A stretch of 64,000 nt of DNA from contig JACKLZ010000004.1 in the NCBI GenBank assembly GCA_024235675.1, positions 305,501 through 369,500 of the forward strand, given 5' to 3'. Source of the stretch: Zoogloeaceae bacterium (lineage in GTDB: Bacteria; Pseudomonadota; Gammaproteobacteria; Burkholderiales; Rhodocyclaceae). A program made the translations under genes and the position numbers. Below are positions 1-9,642 of this stretch, piece by piece. Every line of letters begins with the position of its first letter. Positions within the stretch are counted from its first letter, which is position 1. Under the pieces are notes generated by a model. The model was not told where the DNA came from and did no database searches. It saw nothing but the letters and a program-made list of their open reading frames with translations.

Positions 1-344
1 GCAACCGCCAGCGCTCGGGCGACTTCTTCTACCGTGACGCACTGGCGCGCTGGCAAGAAGACGGTGCGCTCACCCGGCTGGACACCGCTTTCTCGCGCGA
101 CGCCGACGACGGCGCCTACATCGACCGCAAGCTGATCGCCCACGGCGCCGAGGTATTCCGCTGGCTGGCCGAGGACCACGGCGTGCTGTACATGTGCGGC
201 CGTTCGGCGACACTGGGCCAGTCGGTGGACGCCGCCTTGCGCGGCATCATCCACACGCACGGCCGCGTCTCGCTGGCCGACGCCGAGGCGATGCTGCAAA
301 CCTGGAAACGAAACGGCACACTGCAAGTCGATGTTTTCGGCTGA
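1..344 (+). CDS. C-terminal part of a flavodoxin/FAD-type NADPH reductase (CysJ / P450-reductase-like)
   Basis: Only the last ~113 residues are in the window; the reading frame is open from the left edge and stops with TGA at 342-344. The fragment has the C-terminal NAD(P)H-binding signature of diflavin reductases: an early GDFFYRDAL segment, then LYMCGRSATLGQSVDAAL, where the conserved Cys-Gly helps position the nicotinamide, and the usual terminal helix before an aromatic tail (QVDVFG). Family members pass electrons from NADPH through FAD and FMN, for example to sulfite reductase. The substrate cannot be told from this piece, and an Fe-S or PepSY-fused reductase is also possible. It ends 24 bp before the efflux lipoprotein gene. 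Confidence 0.75.
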   Translation, partial: NRQRSGDFFYRDALARWQEDGALTRLDTAFSRDADDGAYIDRKLIAHGAEVFRWLAEDHGVLYMCGRSATLGQSVDAALRGIIHTHGRVSLADAEAMLQTWKRNGTLQVDVFG

Positions 345-368
345 CCCCTTTTTTTGATTGCGAATGCC

Positions 369-1820
369 ATGAAAACCACACCTCTTCCGCACACCGCCCT
401 TGCCGGCCGCCTCGGCGCCGGCGTGCTGGCCTTGCTGTTGAGCGGCTGCGCCACGCTGGGCCCCGACTATCTGGCCCCGGCGACCGTTGCACCGCCAGCC
501 TGGCACGCCGCTCCGGCCGACGGCGTCGCTGCTGGCACGGCCGCCATCGAACGCTGGTGGCAGCAATTGGGTGATGCGCAGCTGAGCGCGCTGGTCGAGC
601 AGGCGCTGCGCGCCAATCCGGATCTGCAATCGGCCCGCGCCGCCGTGCGCGCCTCGCGCGCGCTGGAGCGTGTGGCGACGGCGGGGCAGGGGCCGACGCT
701 TGGCGCGTCGGGCAGCACCGGCGCCAGCCAGCGTGGTGACGCCGCGGTGAGCGAAAGCTGGACGGCCGGCTTCGATGCCGGCTGGGAGCTGGATGTGTTT
801 GGCGGCGTGCGCCGCGGCATCGAAGCAGCCCAGGCCGACCGTGAGGCGGCGAGCGCGACGCTGGCCAATACGCAGGCCTCGCTGGCCGCCGAAGTGGCGC
901 TCAACTATGTGAGTCTGCGCACCAGTCAGGCGCGGCTGGAGATCGCCCGCCGCAACCTCGCCACCCAGCTCGAGACCTTGCAGCTGACCGATTGGCGCGC
1001 CCAGGCCGGGCTGGCCAGTTCGGTGGATGTCGAGCAGGCGCGCACCAACGTCGAGCAGACGCGCGCACAGATCCCCAGCCTGCAGACCAGTATCGCCAGT
1101 GCGGCAAATCATCTTGCGGTGCTGACCGGTGAGGCGCCCGGCCGTGTGCAGACGACGCTGGCCAGCGGTGGTCTGCCGGCGCTGCCGACCACCATCGCCG
1201 TCGGCATTCCGGCCGAGGTGCTGCGCCAGCGCCCCGACGTGCAGGCCGCCGAGCGGCAACTGGCGGCAGAGACGGCACGCATCGGCGTGGCCGAGGCGGC
1301 GCGCTATCCCGGTTTCAAACTGAGCGGCTCGATCGGGCTGGAGGCGGCCACCTTCGGCGCGCTGAGCAATGGCGCCTCGGTGCTGCGCTCGCTGGCCGCC
1401 GGTATCAGCGGCGTGGTGTTCGACGGCGGCGCGCTGGCGGCGCGGGTCGAGCAGCAGAGCGCGGTGCGTGAGCAGCGCCTGCACAGCTATCGCAGCACGG
1501 TGCTGGCCGCGCTCGAAGATGTCGAGAACGCGCTCACCGCGCTGGACAACACCGCCCGCCGGCGCGAGGCACTGGCCGCTGCCAGCACTGCGGCGCGAAA
1601 CGCCAACCTGCTGGCCGCCGACCGCTACCGCAGCGGCCTGATCGATTTTCGTACCGTGCTCGAGACCGAGCGCAGCCTGCTCAGCACCGAAGACAGCCTG
1701 GCCAGCGCCGAAGGCGAGCGCCTGAGCGCGCTGATCCAGCTCTACAAGGCGCTGGGCGGCGGCTGGTCGCGCGCCGACCTTATTGAATCTGCCGACACTG
1801 CGCAGGGAAACCCCTCATGA
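369..1820 (+). CDS. RND/ABC efflux outer membrane lipoprotein, NodT family
   Basis: A 483-residue TolC-like outer membrane factor. The start at 369 places an ideal lipoprotein signal: hydrophobic LGAGVLALLLSGC with the lipobox cysteine at residue 27. An in-frame TTG at 354 would add five residues and is less likely. Two OMF repeats follow (roughly residues 65-250 and 270-470), with the typical WWQQLGDAQLSALVEQAL, LRQRPDVQAAERQLAAETARIG and DRYRSGLIDFRTVLETERSLL segments. It should form the trimeric outer membrane duct. The stop overlaps the next start (ATGA), so it is translationally coupled to the adaptor gene, giving an operon OMF-adaptor-ATPase-permease. Confidence 0.9.
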   Translation: MKTTPLPHTALAGRLGAGVLALLLSGCATLGPDYLAPATVAPPAWHAAPADGVAAGTAAIERWWQQLGDAQLSALVEQALRANPDLQSARAAVRASRALERVATAGQGPTLGASGSTGASQRGDAAVSESWTAGFDAGWELDVFGGVRRGIEAAQADREAASATLANTQASLAAEVALNYVSLRTSQARLEIARRNLATQLETLQLTDWRAQAGLASSVDVEQARTNVEQTRAQIPSLQTSIASAANHLAVLTGEAPGRVQTTLASGGLPALPTTIAVGIPAEVLRQRPDVQAAERQLAAETARIGVAEAARYPGFKLSGSIGLEAATFGALSNGASVLRSLAAGISGVVFDGGALAARVEQQSAVREQRLHSYRSTVLAALEDVENALTALDNTARRREALAAASTAARNANLLAADRYRSGLIDFRTVLETERSLLSTEDSLASAEGERLSALIQLYKALGGGWSRADLIESADTAQGNPS

Positions 1821-3106
1821 ATTCGCCCGAAAAAATTGCCGCACCGGCGGCCATCGCACCGTCGGCCATCCTCGATGTGACCACCCAAAAACCCCGTCGC
1901 GGCCGTTGGTGGCTGAGCGCGCTCGTGGTGGCACTGCTCGGCGTCGGCGGCTATGCGCTGCTCGCCGGCAATGGCACGGCCACGGCCGTGCGCTACCAGA
2001 GCAGCCCGGTCGAGCGCGGCGCGCTGGTGGTTACCGTGTCGGCCACCGGCACCTTGCAGCCGACCAATCAGGTGAATGTGGGCAGCGAGCTATCCGGCAC
2101 CATCGAACAGGTGTATGTCGATGACAACAGCCGTGTCCGCAAAGGGCAGGTGCTGGCCCGGCTGGATGTATCGAAGCTCGACGATCAGGTGGCCAATGCC
2201 CGTGCCGCCGTCAAAGTGGCTGACGCCGGCGTGCGCCAGGCCGAGGCGACGGTGCAGGAGGCCGGCGCGAATCTGTCGCGCTTGAACGCGGTGTTCAAGC
2301 TCTCCGGCGGCAAGGTGCCATCCAAAACAGAGCTCGAAACTGCCGAAGCAGCGCGCGCGCGGGCGCAGGCCAACCTCGCCAGCGCCCAGGCCGGCGTGCT
2401 GCAGGCCAAGGCCACGCTGCGCACCAACGAAACCAACCTGGCCAAGGCCTCGATCCGCTCGCCGATCGACGGTGTGGTGCTGTCGCGCGCGGTCGAGCCG
2501 GGCCAGACCGTGGCGGCCTCCTTGCAGGTGGCCACGTTGTTCACGCTGGCCGAGGATCTGTCGAAGATGGAGTTGCAGGTCAAGGTGGATGAGGCCGATG
2601 TGGGCCAGGTGAAGGAGGGGCAGCGGGCGAGCTTTACCGTCGATGCCTACACCGACCGGCGCTATCCGGCGCACATCACCCGCGTGAGCTACGGCGCGAC
2701 CACCACCGACAATGTGGTGACCTATCTGACCACGCTGGAGGTAAGCAACGAAGACCTCAGCCTGCGCCCCGGCATGACGGCGACGGCCGAGATCACCACG
2801 CTGGAAAAGGCGGACGTGCTGCTGGTGCCCAACGCGGCGCTGCGTTTCACGCCCTCGGCGGCCCGCGGCGAGCGCAAGCAGAGCCTGATCTCCAGCTTGA
2901 TGCCGCGTCCGCCGCGGCAGGAAAAAACCGTCAAGCTCAAGGACCCGGTCGCCGGCGAGCGCCAGCTGTGGGTGCTGCGCGAGGGCCGGCCGGTGGCGGT
3001 GACGGTGAAGACCGGCGCCACCAACGGCCGGGTGACCGAGATCGTGTCGGGCGATCTGGCCGCCGGTACGGCGGTGATCACCGAAGCTGTGAGCGGTGCG
3101 CAGTGA
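1817..3106 (+). CDS. MacA-like periplasmic adaptor (membrane fusion protein)
   Basis: A 429-residue adaptor anchored by one N-terminal membrane segment (about residues 31-50, after a basic RRGRWW stretch). The biotinyl-lipoyl-like half motif (VNVGSELSGTIEQVYVDDN) is followed by an alpha-helical hairpin rich in Ala and Gln (about 110-195), the second lipoyl half (ASIRSPIDGVVLSRAVEPGQ) and a beta-barrel/membrane-proximal region. This order is that of MacA/HlyD-family adaptors that bridge an inner membrane ABC transporter and an outer membrane duct. It overlaps the upstream OMF gene by 4 bp, and the ATPase gene starts next to its stop. The exported substrate (macrolide, peptide or siderophore in known relatives) is not shown by the sequence. 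Confidence 0.9.
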   Translation: MNSPEKIAAPAAIAPSAILDVTTQKPRRGRWWLSALVVALLGVGGYALLAGNGTATAVRYQSSPVERGALVVTVSATGTLQPTNQVNVGSELSGTIEQVYVDDNSRVRKGQVLARLDVSKLDDQVANARAAVKVADAGVRQAEATVQEAGANLSRLNAVFKLSGGKVPSKTELETAEAARARAQANLASAQAGVLQAKATLRTNETNLAKASIRSPIDGVVLSRAVEPGQTVAASLQVATLFTLAEDLSKMELQVKVDEADVGQVKEGQRASFTVDAYTDRRYPAHITRVSYGATTTDNVVTYLTTLEVSNEDLSLRPGMTATAEITTLEKADVLLVPNAALRFTPSAARGERKQSLISSLMPRPPRQEKTVKLKDPVAGERQLWVLREGRPVAVTVKTGATNGRVTEIVSGDLAAGTAVITEAVSGAQ

Positions 3107-3111
3107 GTACC

Positions 3112-3827
<716 letters not shown>

Positions 3828-3831
<4 letters not shown>

Positions 3832-5033
3832 TCTGGAATACGCTTTTGCTCGCCCTGCGCGAGATCCGCCGCAACCTGCTGCGCTCCTTCCTGACCATCC
3901 TCGGCATTGTCATCGGCGTGGGGGCTGTGATCACCATGGTGACGCTCGGCAACGGGGCGACCAAGTCGATCTCCGATCAGGTGTCCAGCCTGGGCAGCAA
4001 CCTGTTGATGGTGCGCCCTGGCCAGCGCATGGGCCCGGGCGGCAGCGCCGGGGCGCCGATGTTCAAAGTCGCCGACGTGCAGGCCATTGCGGCGCAGGTA
4101 TCGGGCGTCAAGGCGGTGGCGCCGGAGACGCGCAAGGCGGTGTCGGTGGTGGTGGGCGCGCGCAACTGGTCCAGCGTGGCCACCGGCAGCACGCGCGACT
4201 ACTTCACTGCCGCCGGCTGGACGCTCACCGCCGGGCGCATCTTCAACGAGGCCGAGGAGCGCGGCGGCAAGGCAGTGTGCGTGATCGGCGCCACCTTGCA
4301 GCGCGAACTGTTCGGCGGCGGCGACCCGCTCGGCGAGTCGATGCGGGTGGCCGATTTCTCCTGTCAGGTGATCGGTGTGCTCGCCGCCAAGGGGCAGTCG
4401 GCCTTCGGCTCGGATCAGGACGACACCATCGTGATGCCGATCCGCACCGTGCAGCGGCGCCTGACCGGCGACCAGGATGTGCGCACGCTCCTGGTGTCGG
4501 CCAGCGACAGCAACGCTACCGATGCGGTCAAGGCGCGGGTCGAGACCCTGCTGCGCGAGCGGCGCAAGATCGGCGCCAATGAAGACGACAACTTCAACGT
4601 GCTCGACACCAAGCAAATCGCCCAGACGCTGTCATCCACCACCCGCATCATGACCACCCTGCTCGGCGCGGTGGCGGCGGTCAGCCTGCTGGTGGGCGGT
4701 ATCGGCATCATGAACATCATGCTGGTGTCGGTCACCGAGCGCACCCGCGAGATCGGCATCCGCCTGGCGATTGGTGCGCTGGAGCACGAGGTGCTGCTGC
4801 AGTTTCTGATCGAGGCGGTGGTGCTGTCCAGCCTCGGCGGGTTGATCGGCGTGGCGCTGGCCACCGGCGCGTCGATCGGGCTGGCGTCGCTGATGAGCAT
4901 TCCCTATCTGTTCGACCCGGCCATCAATCTGCTGTCTTTCGGGATCTCGGCCTTGATTGGCGTGGTGTTCGGTTACTTTCCCGCGCGGCGCGCCGCACAG
5001 CTCGACCCGATTGACGCCTTGCGCCACGAGTGA
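3828..5033 (+). CDS. MacB-type ABC transporter permease (FtsX superfamily)
   Basis: A 401-residue permease. The N-terminal membrane helix (LLRSFLTILGIVIGVGAVITMVTL, about 18-41) is preceded by the conserved ALREIRRNLLRS. A large periplasmic MacB_PCD domain (about 45-260) follows, then the C-terminal FtsX domain with three membrane helices, including LVGGIGIMNIMLVSVTERTREIGIR and the terminal AARLDP-like segment (RRAAQLDPIDALRHE). It overlaps the ATPase stop by 4 bp (ATGA). Together with the two upstream genes it would form a tripartite mechanotransmission exporter spanning both membranes. Confidence 0.92.
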
Positions 5034-5097
5034 GCCTGGCTGGCCGGGGGGCGGAGCGCGCCCGTAAAATGCAGGTTTTCCTCCCCGAGTAAGCACC

Positions 5098-5847
5098 GTG
5101 ACCCTGTCTCTGTTTGGTGATCTGCCGACGGCTGTGGTGGTGCTGCTGCTGGCGAGCGCCTGCGTGAGCTCTGCGCTGACCGCCAGCCTCGGCGCCGGTG
5201 GCGGTGTGATGCTGCTGGGGATCATGGCGCAGGTCCTGCCGCCGGCGGTGATCATCCCGGTGCATGGTGTGGTGCAACTGGGCTCCAATGGCGGTCGTGC
5301 GATCATGAGTTGGCGGCATATCGACTGGCGGACGCTGGGTGTGTTTCTGCCCGGTGCGCTGGTCGGCGCGCTGATTGGCGCTGCCGTGCTGATCAATCTG
5401 CCGCCGCGAACCATGTATTTGAGCATCGCCGGTTTCATTCTCTATCTGTGCTGGGGGCCGCGCTTGCCCACGCTGGTGTTGAGCCGACCGGGCATTGCCG
5501 TGGCCGGCGGCGTGACCACCTTTATCTCCTTGTTTGTCGGCGCGACGGGGGCGCTGGTGGGCGCGTTCATCAAGCAGATTCATCGCGATCGCTTTACGAC
5601 TGTTGCCACCTTTTCGGCGGCGATGTCATTCCAGCACGGTATGAAGGCGGTGGTCTTTCAGGAGGCGGGGTTCGAGCTGACCGCGCTGTTGCCGCTGATC
5701 GTCGCCATGATCGCCTGCGGTGCGATCGGCACCTGGATCGGACTGCACCTGCTCAAACGTATGCAGGACAAGCACTTCGCCAAGATATTTGATGTTGTTC
5801 TGACCGCGCTGGCCTTGCGTCTGATCTGGCAGGCTTTGTCCGGCTGA
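5098..5847 (+). CDS. TauE/SafE family sulfite/organosulfur exporter-like membrane protein
   Basis: A 249-residue polytopic inner membrane protein that begins with GTG at 5098. It contains the duplicated TauE/SafE fold, with glycine-rich helices (SLGAGGGVMLLGIMAQVLPP near residue 36; FISLFVGATGALVGAFIK near 142), an HGVVQLGSNGGRAIM loop and several further hydrophobic stretches. Family members are linked to export of sulfite, sulfoacetate or similar anions. SorAB-like sulfite oxidation genes lie elsewhere in this window (38919-40589), but there is no direct linkage. It stands alone, 64 bp after the efflux operon. Confidence 0.85.
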   Translation: MTLSLFGDLPTAVVVLLLASACVSSALTASLGAGGGVMLLGIMAQVLPPAVIIPVHGVVQLGSNGGRAIMSWRHIDWRTLGVFLPGALVGALIGAAVLINLPPRTMYLSIAGFILYLCWGPRLPTLVLSRPGIAVAGGVTTFISLFVGATGALVGAFIKQIHRDRFTTVATFSAAMSFQHGMKAVVFQEAGFELTALLPLIVAMIACGAIGTWIGLHLLKRMQDKHFAKIFDVVLTALALRLIWQALSG

Positions 5848-5910
5848 ATTCGCGTTGGCGCGCGTGCTGGTCTATAGCGGTAGTGGGCCAGAACGTTCGG
5901 AGCGTGCGCA

Positions 5911-6570
5911 ATGAGCAGCAAAGCGAAGCCGTTGATGTTTTCCGGCAAGACCATTGATGTGTTGTGGGACAGTCGTTTGTGTATCCATGTGTCCGAATGC
6001 GGGCAGGCAGCGGGCGACTTGTTTGTCGGCGGTCGTAAGCCGTGGTGCCAGCCTGATCTGTCGGATACCGACGAGGCGAAACAGATCGTCGAGCGCTGCC
6101 CGAGCGGCGCCTTGGCGTATCGCGACAAGGCGGGCGGTCCGGCCGAAGCGGCTCCGGCGGAGAACACGGTGTTTGTGGCTTGCAACGGGCCGCTGTTCGT
6201 TCATGGTGATCTGCATATCGACGGGGTCGATCCGACGGCGCAGCCGGGCCTGCAGTTCCGTGCGGCGCTGTGTCGCTGTGGGGCTTCCAAGAACAAGCCC
6301 TTTTGCGACAACAGCCATGAAGAGATCGATTTCAAGGATTACGGCGCGGTCGGCGAGCGTGGCGAGGGCGCCGCCGGCTCGGGCGGCGCACTGCAGATTA
6401 CGCCGCTCAAGGATGGATCGCTCTTGTGCAAGGGGAATCTGAGCGTGCACGCGGCGACGGGCCGACTTGCGTGGCAGGGGACGACGGTGGCGCTATGTCG
6501 CTGTGGCGCGTCGAAGAACAAGCCGTTCTGCGACGGCAGTCATAAAAACATCGGATTCAAGTCGGATTAG
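5911..6570 (+). CDS. Three-module Fe-S protein: mono-cluster ferredoxin-like domain plus two CDGSH domains
   Basis: A 219-residue soluble protein. Residues ~10-72 match the small Fer4_19 (DUF1271/YjdI) type, with cysteines in CIHVSECG, PWCQPD and ERCPSGAL. Two CDGSH iron-sulfur segments follow: CRCGASKNKPFCDNSH near residue 118, where Asn replaces the usual Gly, and CRCGASKNKPFCDGSH near residue 196. CDGSH domains bind 2Fe-2S with three Cys and one His, and all four ligands are visible in both copies. Known relatives are redox or cluster-transfer proteins of unsettled role. It is a single gene 63 bp after the TauE/SafE gene. Confidence 0.88.
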   Translation: MSSKAKPLMFSGKTIDVLWDSRLCIHVSECGQAAGDLFVGGRKPWCQPDLSDTDEAKQIVERCPSGALAYRDKAGGPAEAAPAENTVFVACNGPLFVHGDLHIDGVDPTAQPGLQFRAALCRCGASKNKPFCDNSHEEIDFKDYGAVGERGEGAAGSGGALQITPLKDGSLLCKGNLSVHAATGRLAWQGTTVALCRCGASKNKPFCDGSHKNIGFKSD

Positions 6571-6626
6571 GTCAAACACACGGCGGATGCCCCTCAAGGC
6601 ATCCGCCGTGAATGTGGCACGCTGAC

Positions 6627-7316
6627 TTATTGTGCCGGTGGTCCGGGGCGCTGGCTTTGCTGGTGGGTGGCGAATTCGGTCGGGCTGATTGCACCGTCTC
6701 CGTCAATGTCCATCTCCGCGAAGTCCGGCATGTTGGCCAAACCGCGCATCTGGTAACCCTGCTGGGCGCGCTCGCCCACGCGCTTGTTGCGCGCCTGGGT
6801 GAGTTCGTCGGGCAGGATTTTTCCATCGCCGTTCAGATCGAAGTCGGCAAAAGCGGGTTGGTTTTGACCCACGCCGCCGCCCGGACCCATCCCGCCGCCC
6901 GGACCCATCCCGCCGCCCGGACCCATCCCGGCACCCGGACCCATCCCGGCACCCGGACCCATCCCGGCGCCCGGACCCATCCCGGCGCCCGGGCGGTTCT
7001 GGCGCTGCATGCCTTGTCCCGCGGCCAACTCGGCAGGGCTCAGGCTGCCGTCGCCGTTGGTGTCGAGGCTGCTGAACGCCGGCGCCTCAGCCGCGCCGCG
7101 CATGGGCCGGCCTTCGGCGGCAGCGGCACTCTGGCGGCTGGCGCGGAAGGCGTTGAATTCCGCCTCGCTCACCGCACCGTCACCGTTCTGGTCGTAGGCT
7201 GCGAACGGCGCCGGGCCGCGCGGTGGCGCGGTTTGCGCGTGGGCGGGCAGCGCGAAGGACAGGCTGATCGCCGCGGCGAGCAGTGTTGTCGAGAGCAGGG
7301 GATAACGCGGTCGCAT
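6627..7316 (-). CDS. Secreted EF-hand calcium-binding protein with Gly-Pro-Met repeat linker
   Basis: A 229-residue protein with a Sec signal peptide (LLSTTLLAAAISLSFALPAHA, cleavage after ~28) and four EF-hand loops: DQNGDGAVSEAE, DTNGDGSLSPAE, DLNGDGKILPDE and DIDGDGAISPTE. Each has Asp at positions 1, 3 or 5 and Glu at 12, so Ca2+ binding is expected. Between hands two and three lies a low-complexity linker made of GxGMGP units, encoded by an 18-bp tandem repeat. A strong ribosome site (GGAGGTG) sits 5 bp before the ATG. The role is not known; a periplasmic or surface calcium sensor or buffer is the simplest view. Confidence 0.8.
   Translation of the reverse strand: MRPRYPLLSTTLLAAAISLSFALPAHAQTAPPRGPAPFAAYDQNGDGAVSEAEFNAFRASRQSAAAAEGRPMRGAAEAPAFSSLDTNGDGSLSPAELAAGQGMQRQNRPGAGMGPGAGMGPGAGMGPGAGMGPGGGMGPGGGMGPGGGVGQNQPAFADFDLNGDGKILPDELTQARNKRVGERAQQGYQMRGLANMPDFAEMDIDGDGAISPTEFATHQQSQRPGPPAQ
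6883..6990. repeat. 18-bp tandem repeat, six in-frame units
   Basis: Six consecutive 18-bp units of the form ggacccatcccgscryccc, differing only at two positions, with one decayed unit just before (about 6865-6882). The unit is a multiple of three, so copy changes would lengthen or shorten the GxGMGP linker of the EF-hand protein without a frameshift. The array is not a CRISPR because it has no spacers. Confidence 0.9.
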
Positions 7317-7460
7317 GATTCACCTCCACAGATTGCGTCGGATGCCCGATGCGTCGGGCGAGTGGCGCCCGAGGCAGTGGCTTCATGTTTATCTTCGCGC
7401 GTTGCGGGGCGCATGCGTTGCGTTGGATCAACCGATTGTCCCGATCTGACGAGTGGGTGT

Positions 7461-8795
7461 TCAGGGTTTGAATATGCGTCGATCGGGGCCGGTGGCGCGG
7501 GCGACAAGGGTGTCGTCTTCGGCCTTGAACAAGACATTTGACATGGCAAACGCGAGGCGCGGGTTGCGGCCAGTCGTGTGGAAGATTTTTTCGCGCTTTT
7601 CTGCGATTTGCTGCAGGGCGGTGTCGGTGTAGCGAAACACCACCTTGTCGCCACGCTGGTAAGCGGCGGCGTCGCCTTCGATGAATTCGATTTCACCGGC
7701 GATCCGCAATCGGCGCTCACCCTTGTCGGTGTGTACCGTCTGCTCGGCAATCAGTTCGACCGGTCCGCCGACTTCGCGTTGGCGCATTGCCACTGCCGGC
7801 CAGTGGTCGGCGGTGTCGGTGGCGAAGAACTGCCCGCCGACGATGTCGCCGTTGAGGCGAATCTGGTGTTCGATCAGCGCCTTGGCGGAGCGCCGGCGGA
7901 ATGCGCCAAACGTGTCCCGGGTGTAGAAGCTGCCGGCGTCGAGCTGGACAAGCTGCACTTCGAGCGTGTCGCCGGGCTGGATGTTCAGGGTGTCGAGGTT
8001 CTTCTTCAACGAGGCCAGCTTGTTGCCATGGTTCACTGTGTCGGCAGCGAAACTTTCACTGCCGAGATAGGCGCGCAGAGTGTCCATCACCTTGGTGGCG
8101 ACGGGCGCTGCGTCGCCCAGGTGCGGGGCGGTCTTGACGAGCGGGGGCAAGACGTCGTCGCCCAGCTTGGCGATGGCGACGGTACCGAAGATCAGAATGA
8201 CCATCACCGCCTTGCCCAGCTTGATCAGGCAGCCCGGCAGCGGATGCGGCACGGCGACAGGGCCACGGCGTCGCCATAACCACAGGCCGAGACCGGCGAA
8301 GGGCAGGAGCATGATGGCGCTGCCGATCAGCACACTGACCCGGTCATTCGGGTGCTTGCCGTGGGTGATGCAGGGCAGGGGCGGGGTGGCGGGGAGCCCG
8401 GTTTTGGCCAGTTCGCCACAGCGGCCATTGCGCATGCCGAGAATGTCGACGCGCCGCAGTGCGTCGGTGCTGGCCGGTGGCTGGATCAACTCGGCCAAGG
8501 CACCTGCGGGAATGATGGCGATGAAGCTGGGGTGGGATGAGGCGGTACCGTCGGCGGCGACGGCGAAGATGGGGACGTAGTCGATGTTTGCGACACGCTG
8601 GGGCAGATACGGCCCCGCCAGGGCGATGGTGCCGCCATGGATGGCGAGGTAATCGTGCTCGTCGCGGTCTGCGCTGGCGAGCTGCCCGGCGGTTGTCGTC
8701 AGCAAAACCTTGTTCTGCGTGAGCTCGACGCCCACCACCAGCGCGAACAGCGCCAGCGGGATCATCATCAGGCTGATTGCGAGAAATTTCCTCAA
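7461..8795 (-). CDS. Unknown two-part membrane protein
   Basis: A 444-residue protein I do not recognise. The start is TTG at 8795, supported by GGAGGA seven bases upstream and an immediately following membrane segment (FLAISLMMIPLALFALVVGV). Residues ~25-150 look extracytoplasmic. Two more hydrophobic segments follow (VLIGSAIMLLPFAGLGLWLW at ~153; VMVILIFGTVAIAKL at ~193), then a C-terminal ~240-residue soluble part with alternating beta-like sequence. Cysteines at CGELAKTGLPATPPLPC could form a disulfide. It is flanked by the EF-hand gene and marC, all on the minus strand but with gaps over 100 bp, so it is probably its own unit. Confidence 0.7.
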   Translation of the reverse strand: MRKFLAISLMMIPLALFALVVGVELTQNKVLLTTTAGQLASADRDEHDYLAIHGGTIALAGPYLPQRVANIDYVPIFAVAADGTASSHPSFIAIIPAGALAELIQPPASTDALRRVDILGMRNGRCGELAKTGLPATPPLPCITHGKHPNDRVSVLIGSAIMLLPFAGLGLWLWRRRGPVAVPHPLPGCLIKLGKAVMVILIFGTVAIAKLGDDVLPPLVKTAPHLGDAAPVATKVMDTLRAYLGSESFAADTVNHGNKLASLKKNLDTLNIQPGDTLEVQLVQLDAGSFYTRDTFGAFRRRSAKALIEHQIRLNGDIVGGQFFATDTADHWPAVAMRQREVGGPVELIAEQTVHTDKGERRLRIAGEIEFIEGDAAAYQRGDKVVFRYTDTALQQIAEKREKIFHTTGRNPRLAFAMSNVLFKAEDDTLVARATGPDRRIFKP

Positions 8796-8898
8796 CCGAA
8801 TCCTCCGAAGGTCGGCCGGCGGCGGGCCGGTGCCCTCGCCAAGCTACGACCGCGCCATGACAGACGCGTTATCTGGAGGATAGTCGACCGGGCGGCGT

Positions 8899-9531
8899 TT
8901 AGCCGAGCAGGCCGGGGAAGAGCGTGGTGAGGCCGTCGGCCATGACTTCGACGGCAATCGCGGCGAGGATCAGGCCCATCAGGCGGGTCATGACGTTGAT
9001 GCCGGTCTGGCCGAGAAACCGGCCGATGCGCTCGGCGGCCGAAAACACCGCGAGGGTGGCCAGGCCGACGATGACGCCATAGAGCACGAGCACGCCGAGC
9101 TCCCACCATTTCACGGTTTTTTCGGCATAGATCACCATGGTCGAGATGGTGGCCGGGCCGGTGAGCAGCGGGATGGTCAGCGGCACGACGGCGATGCTGG
9201 AGCCCGCGTCGGCGCGGTGGGCGCCTTCGTCGATGTCTTGCGGTTTGGATTCGGCCGGCTCGGCGCCGAGCATCTGAATGGCGCTCATGAGCAGCAGCAG
9301 GCCACCACCGACCTGGAAGGAGGCCAGCGAGATGCCGAAGAATCCGATGATCTGCAGACCCAGCAGGGCGCTGAGTGAAATCACCACGAAGGCCGAAAAC
9401 GCAGCCACCTTGGCCGTGCGGGCGCGGTGGTGCTCCGAAAAACTGCGCGTGAAGTGGATGAAAAACGGCACGATGCCGATCGGATTGACGATGGCGAGCA
9501 GCGTGATGAGGGGTTTGATGAGCGATTCCAT
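8899..9531 (-). CDS. MarC family integral membrane protein
   Basis: A 210-residue protein with six predicted membrane helices. The N-terminus MESLIKPLITLLAIVNPIGI is typical of MarC/UPF0056, with the conserved NPIG motif, and the second half repeats the pattern (PLTIPLLTGPATISTMVIYA; TRLMGLILAAIAVEVMADGL). The ATG at 9531 is chosen over an upstream one at 9639 because the family starts here and the extra 36 residues are polar and proline-rich. The link to multiple antibiotic resistance was historic and is not supported for the family; transport function is unknown. It is divergent from the bestrophin-like gene. Confidence 0.85.
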   Translation of the reverse strand: MESLIKPLITLLAIVNPIGIVPFFIHFTRSFSEHHRARTAKVAAFSAFVVISLSALLGLQIIGFFGISLASFQVGGGLLLLMSAIQMLGAEPAESKPQDIDEGAHRADAGSSIAVVPLTIPLLTGPATISTMVIYAEKTVKWWELGVLVLYGVIVGLATLAVFSAAERIGRFLGQTGINVMTRLMGLILAAIAVEVMADGLTTLFPGLLG

Positions 9532-9585
9532 GAGAGGCGGATGGTGGCACTGATTTGGCGGGTCGGCAAGCTGTGCGCGGAAGCG

Positions 9586-9617
9586 ACCGCTGCCCGCCCG
9601 AGTGGGCGGGCAGCGGT
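9586..9617. other. Perfect 14-bp stem hairpin between divergent genes
   Basis: ACCGCTGCCCGCCC, a GAGT loop, then the exact reverse complement. It lies between the divergent starts of the marC-like gene (9531) and the bestrophin-like gene (9699), an unusual place for a terminator. There is no T-run on either side. Confidence 0.6.
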
Positions 9618-9642
9618 GAGGGCATCGGTCGTGAGACAAGTT

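Noticed and set aside
6883..6990. Short regular repeat that might be a CRISPR
   Set aside because: Units are head-to-tail with no spacers and encode a protein linker.
9532..9639. 36-residue N-terminal extension of the MarC-like protein
   Set aside because: Polar, Pro/His/Arg-rich and unlike the family; the ATG at 9531 gives the conserved N-terminus.
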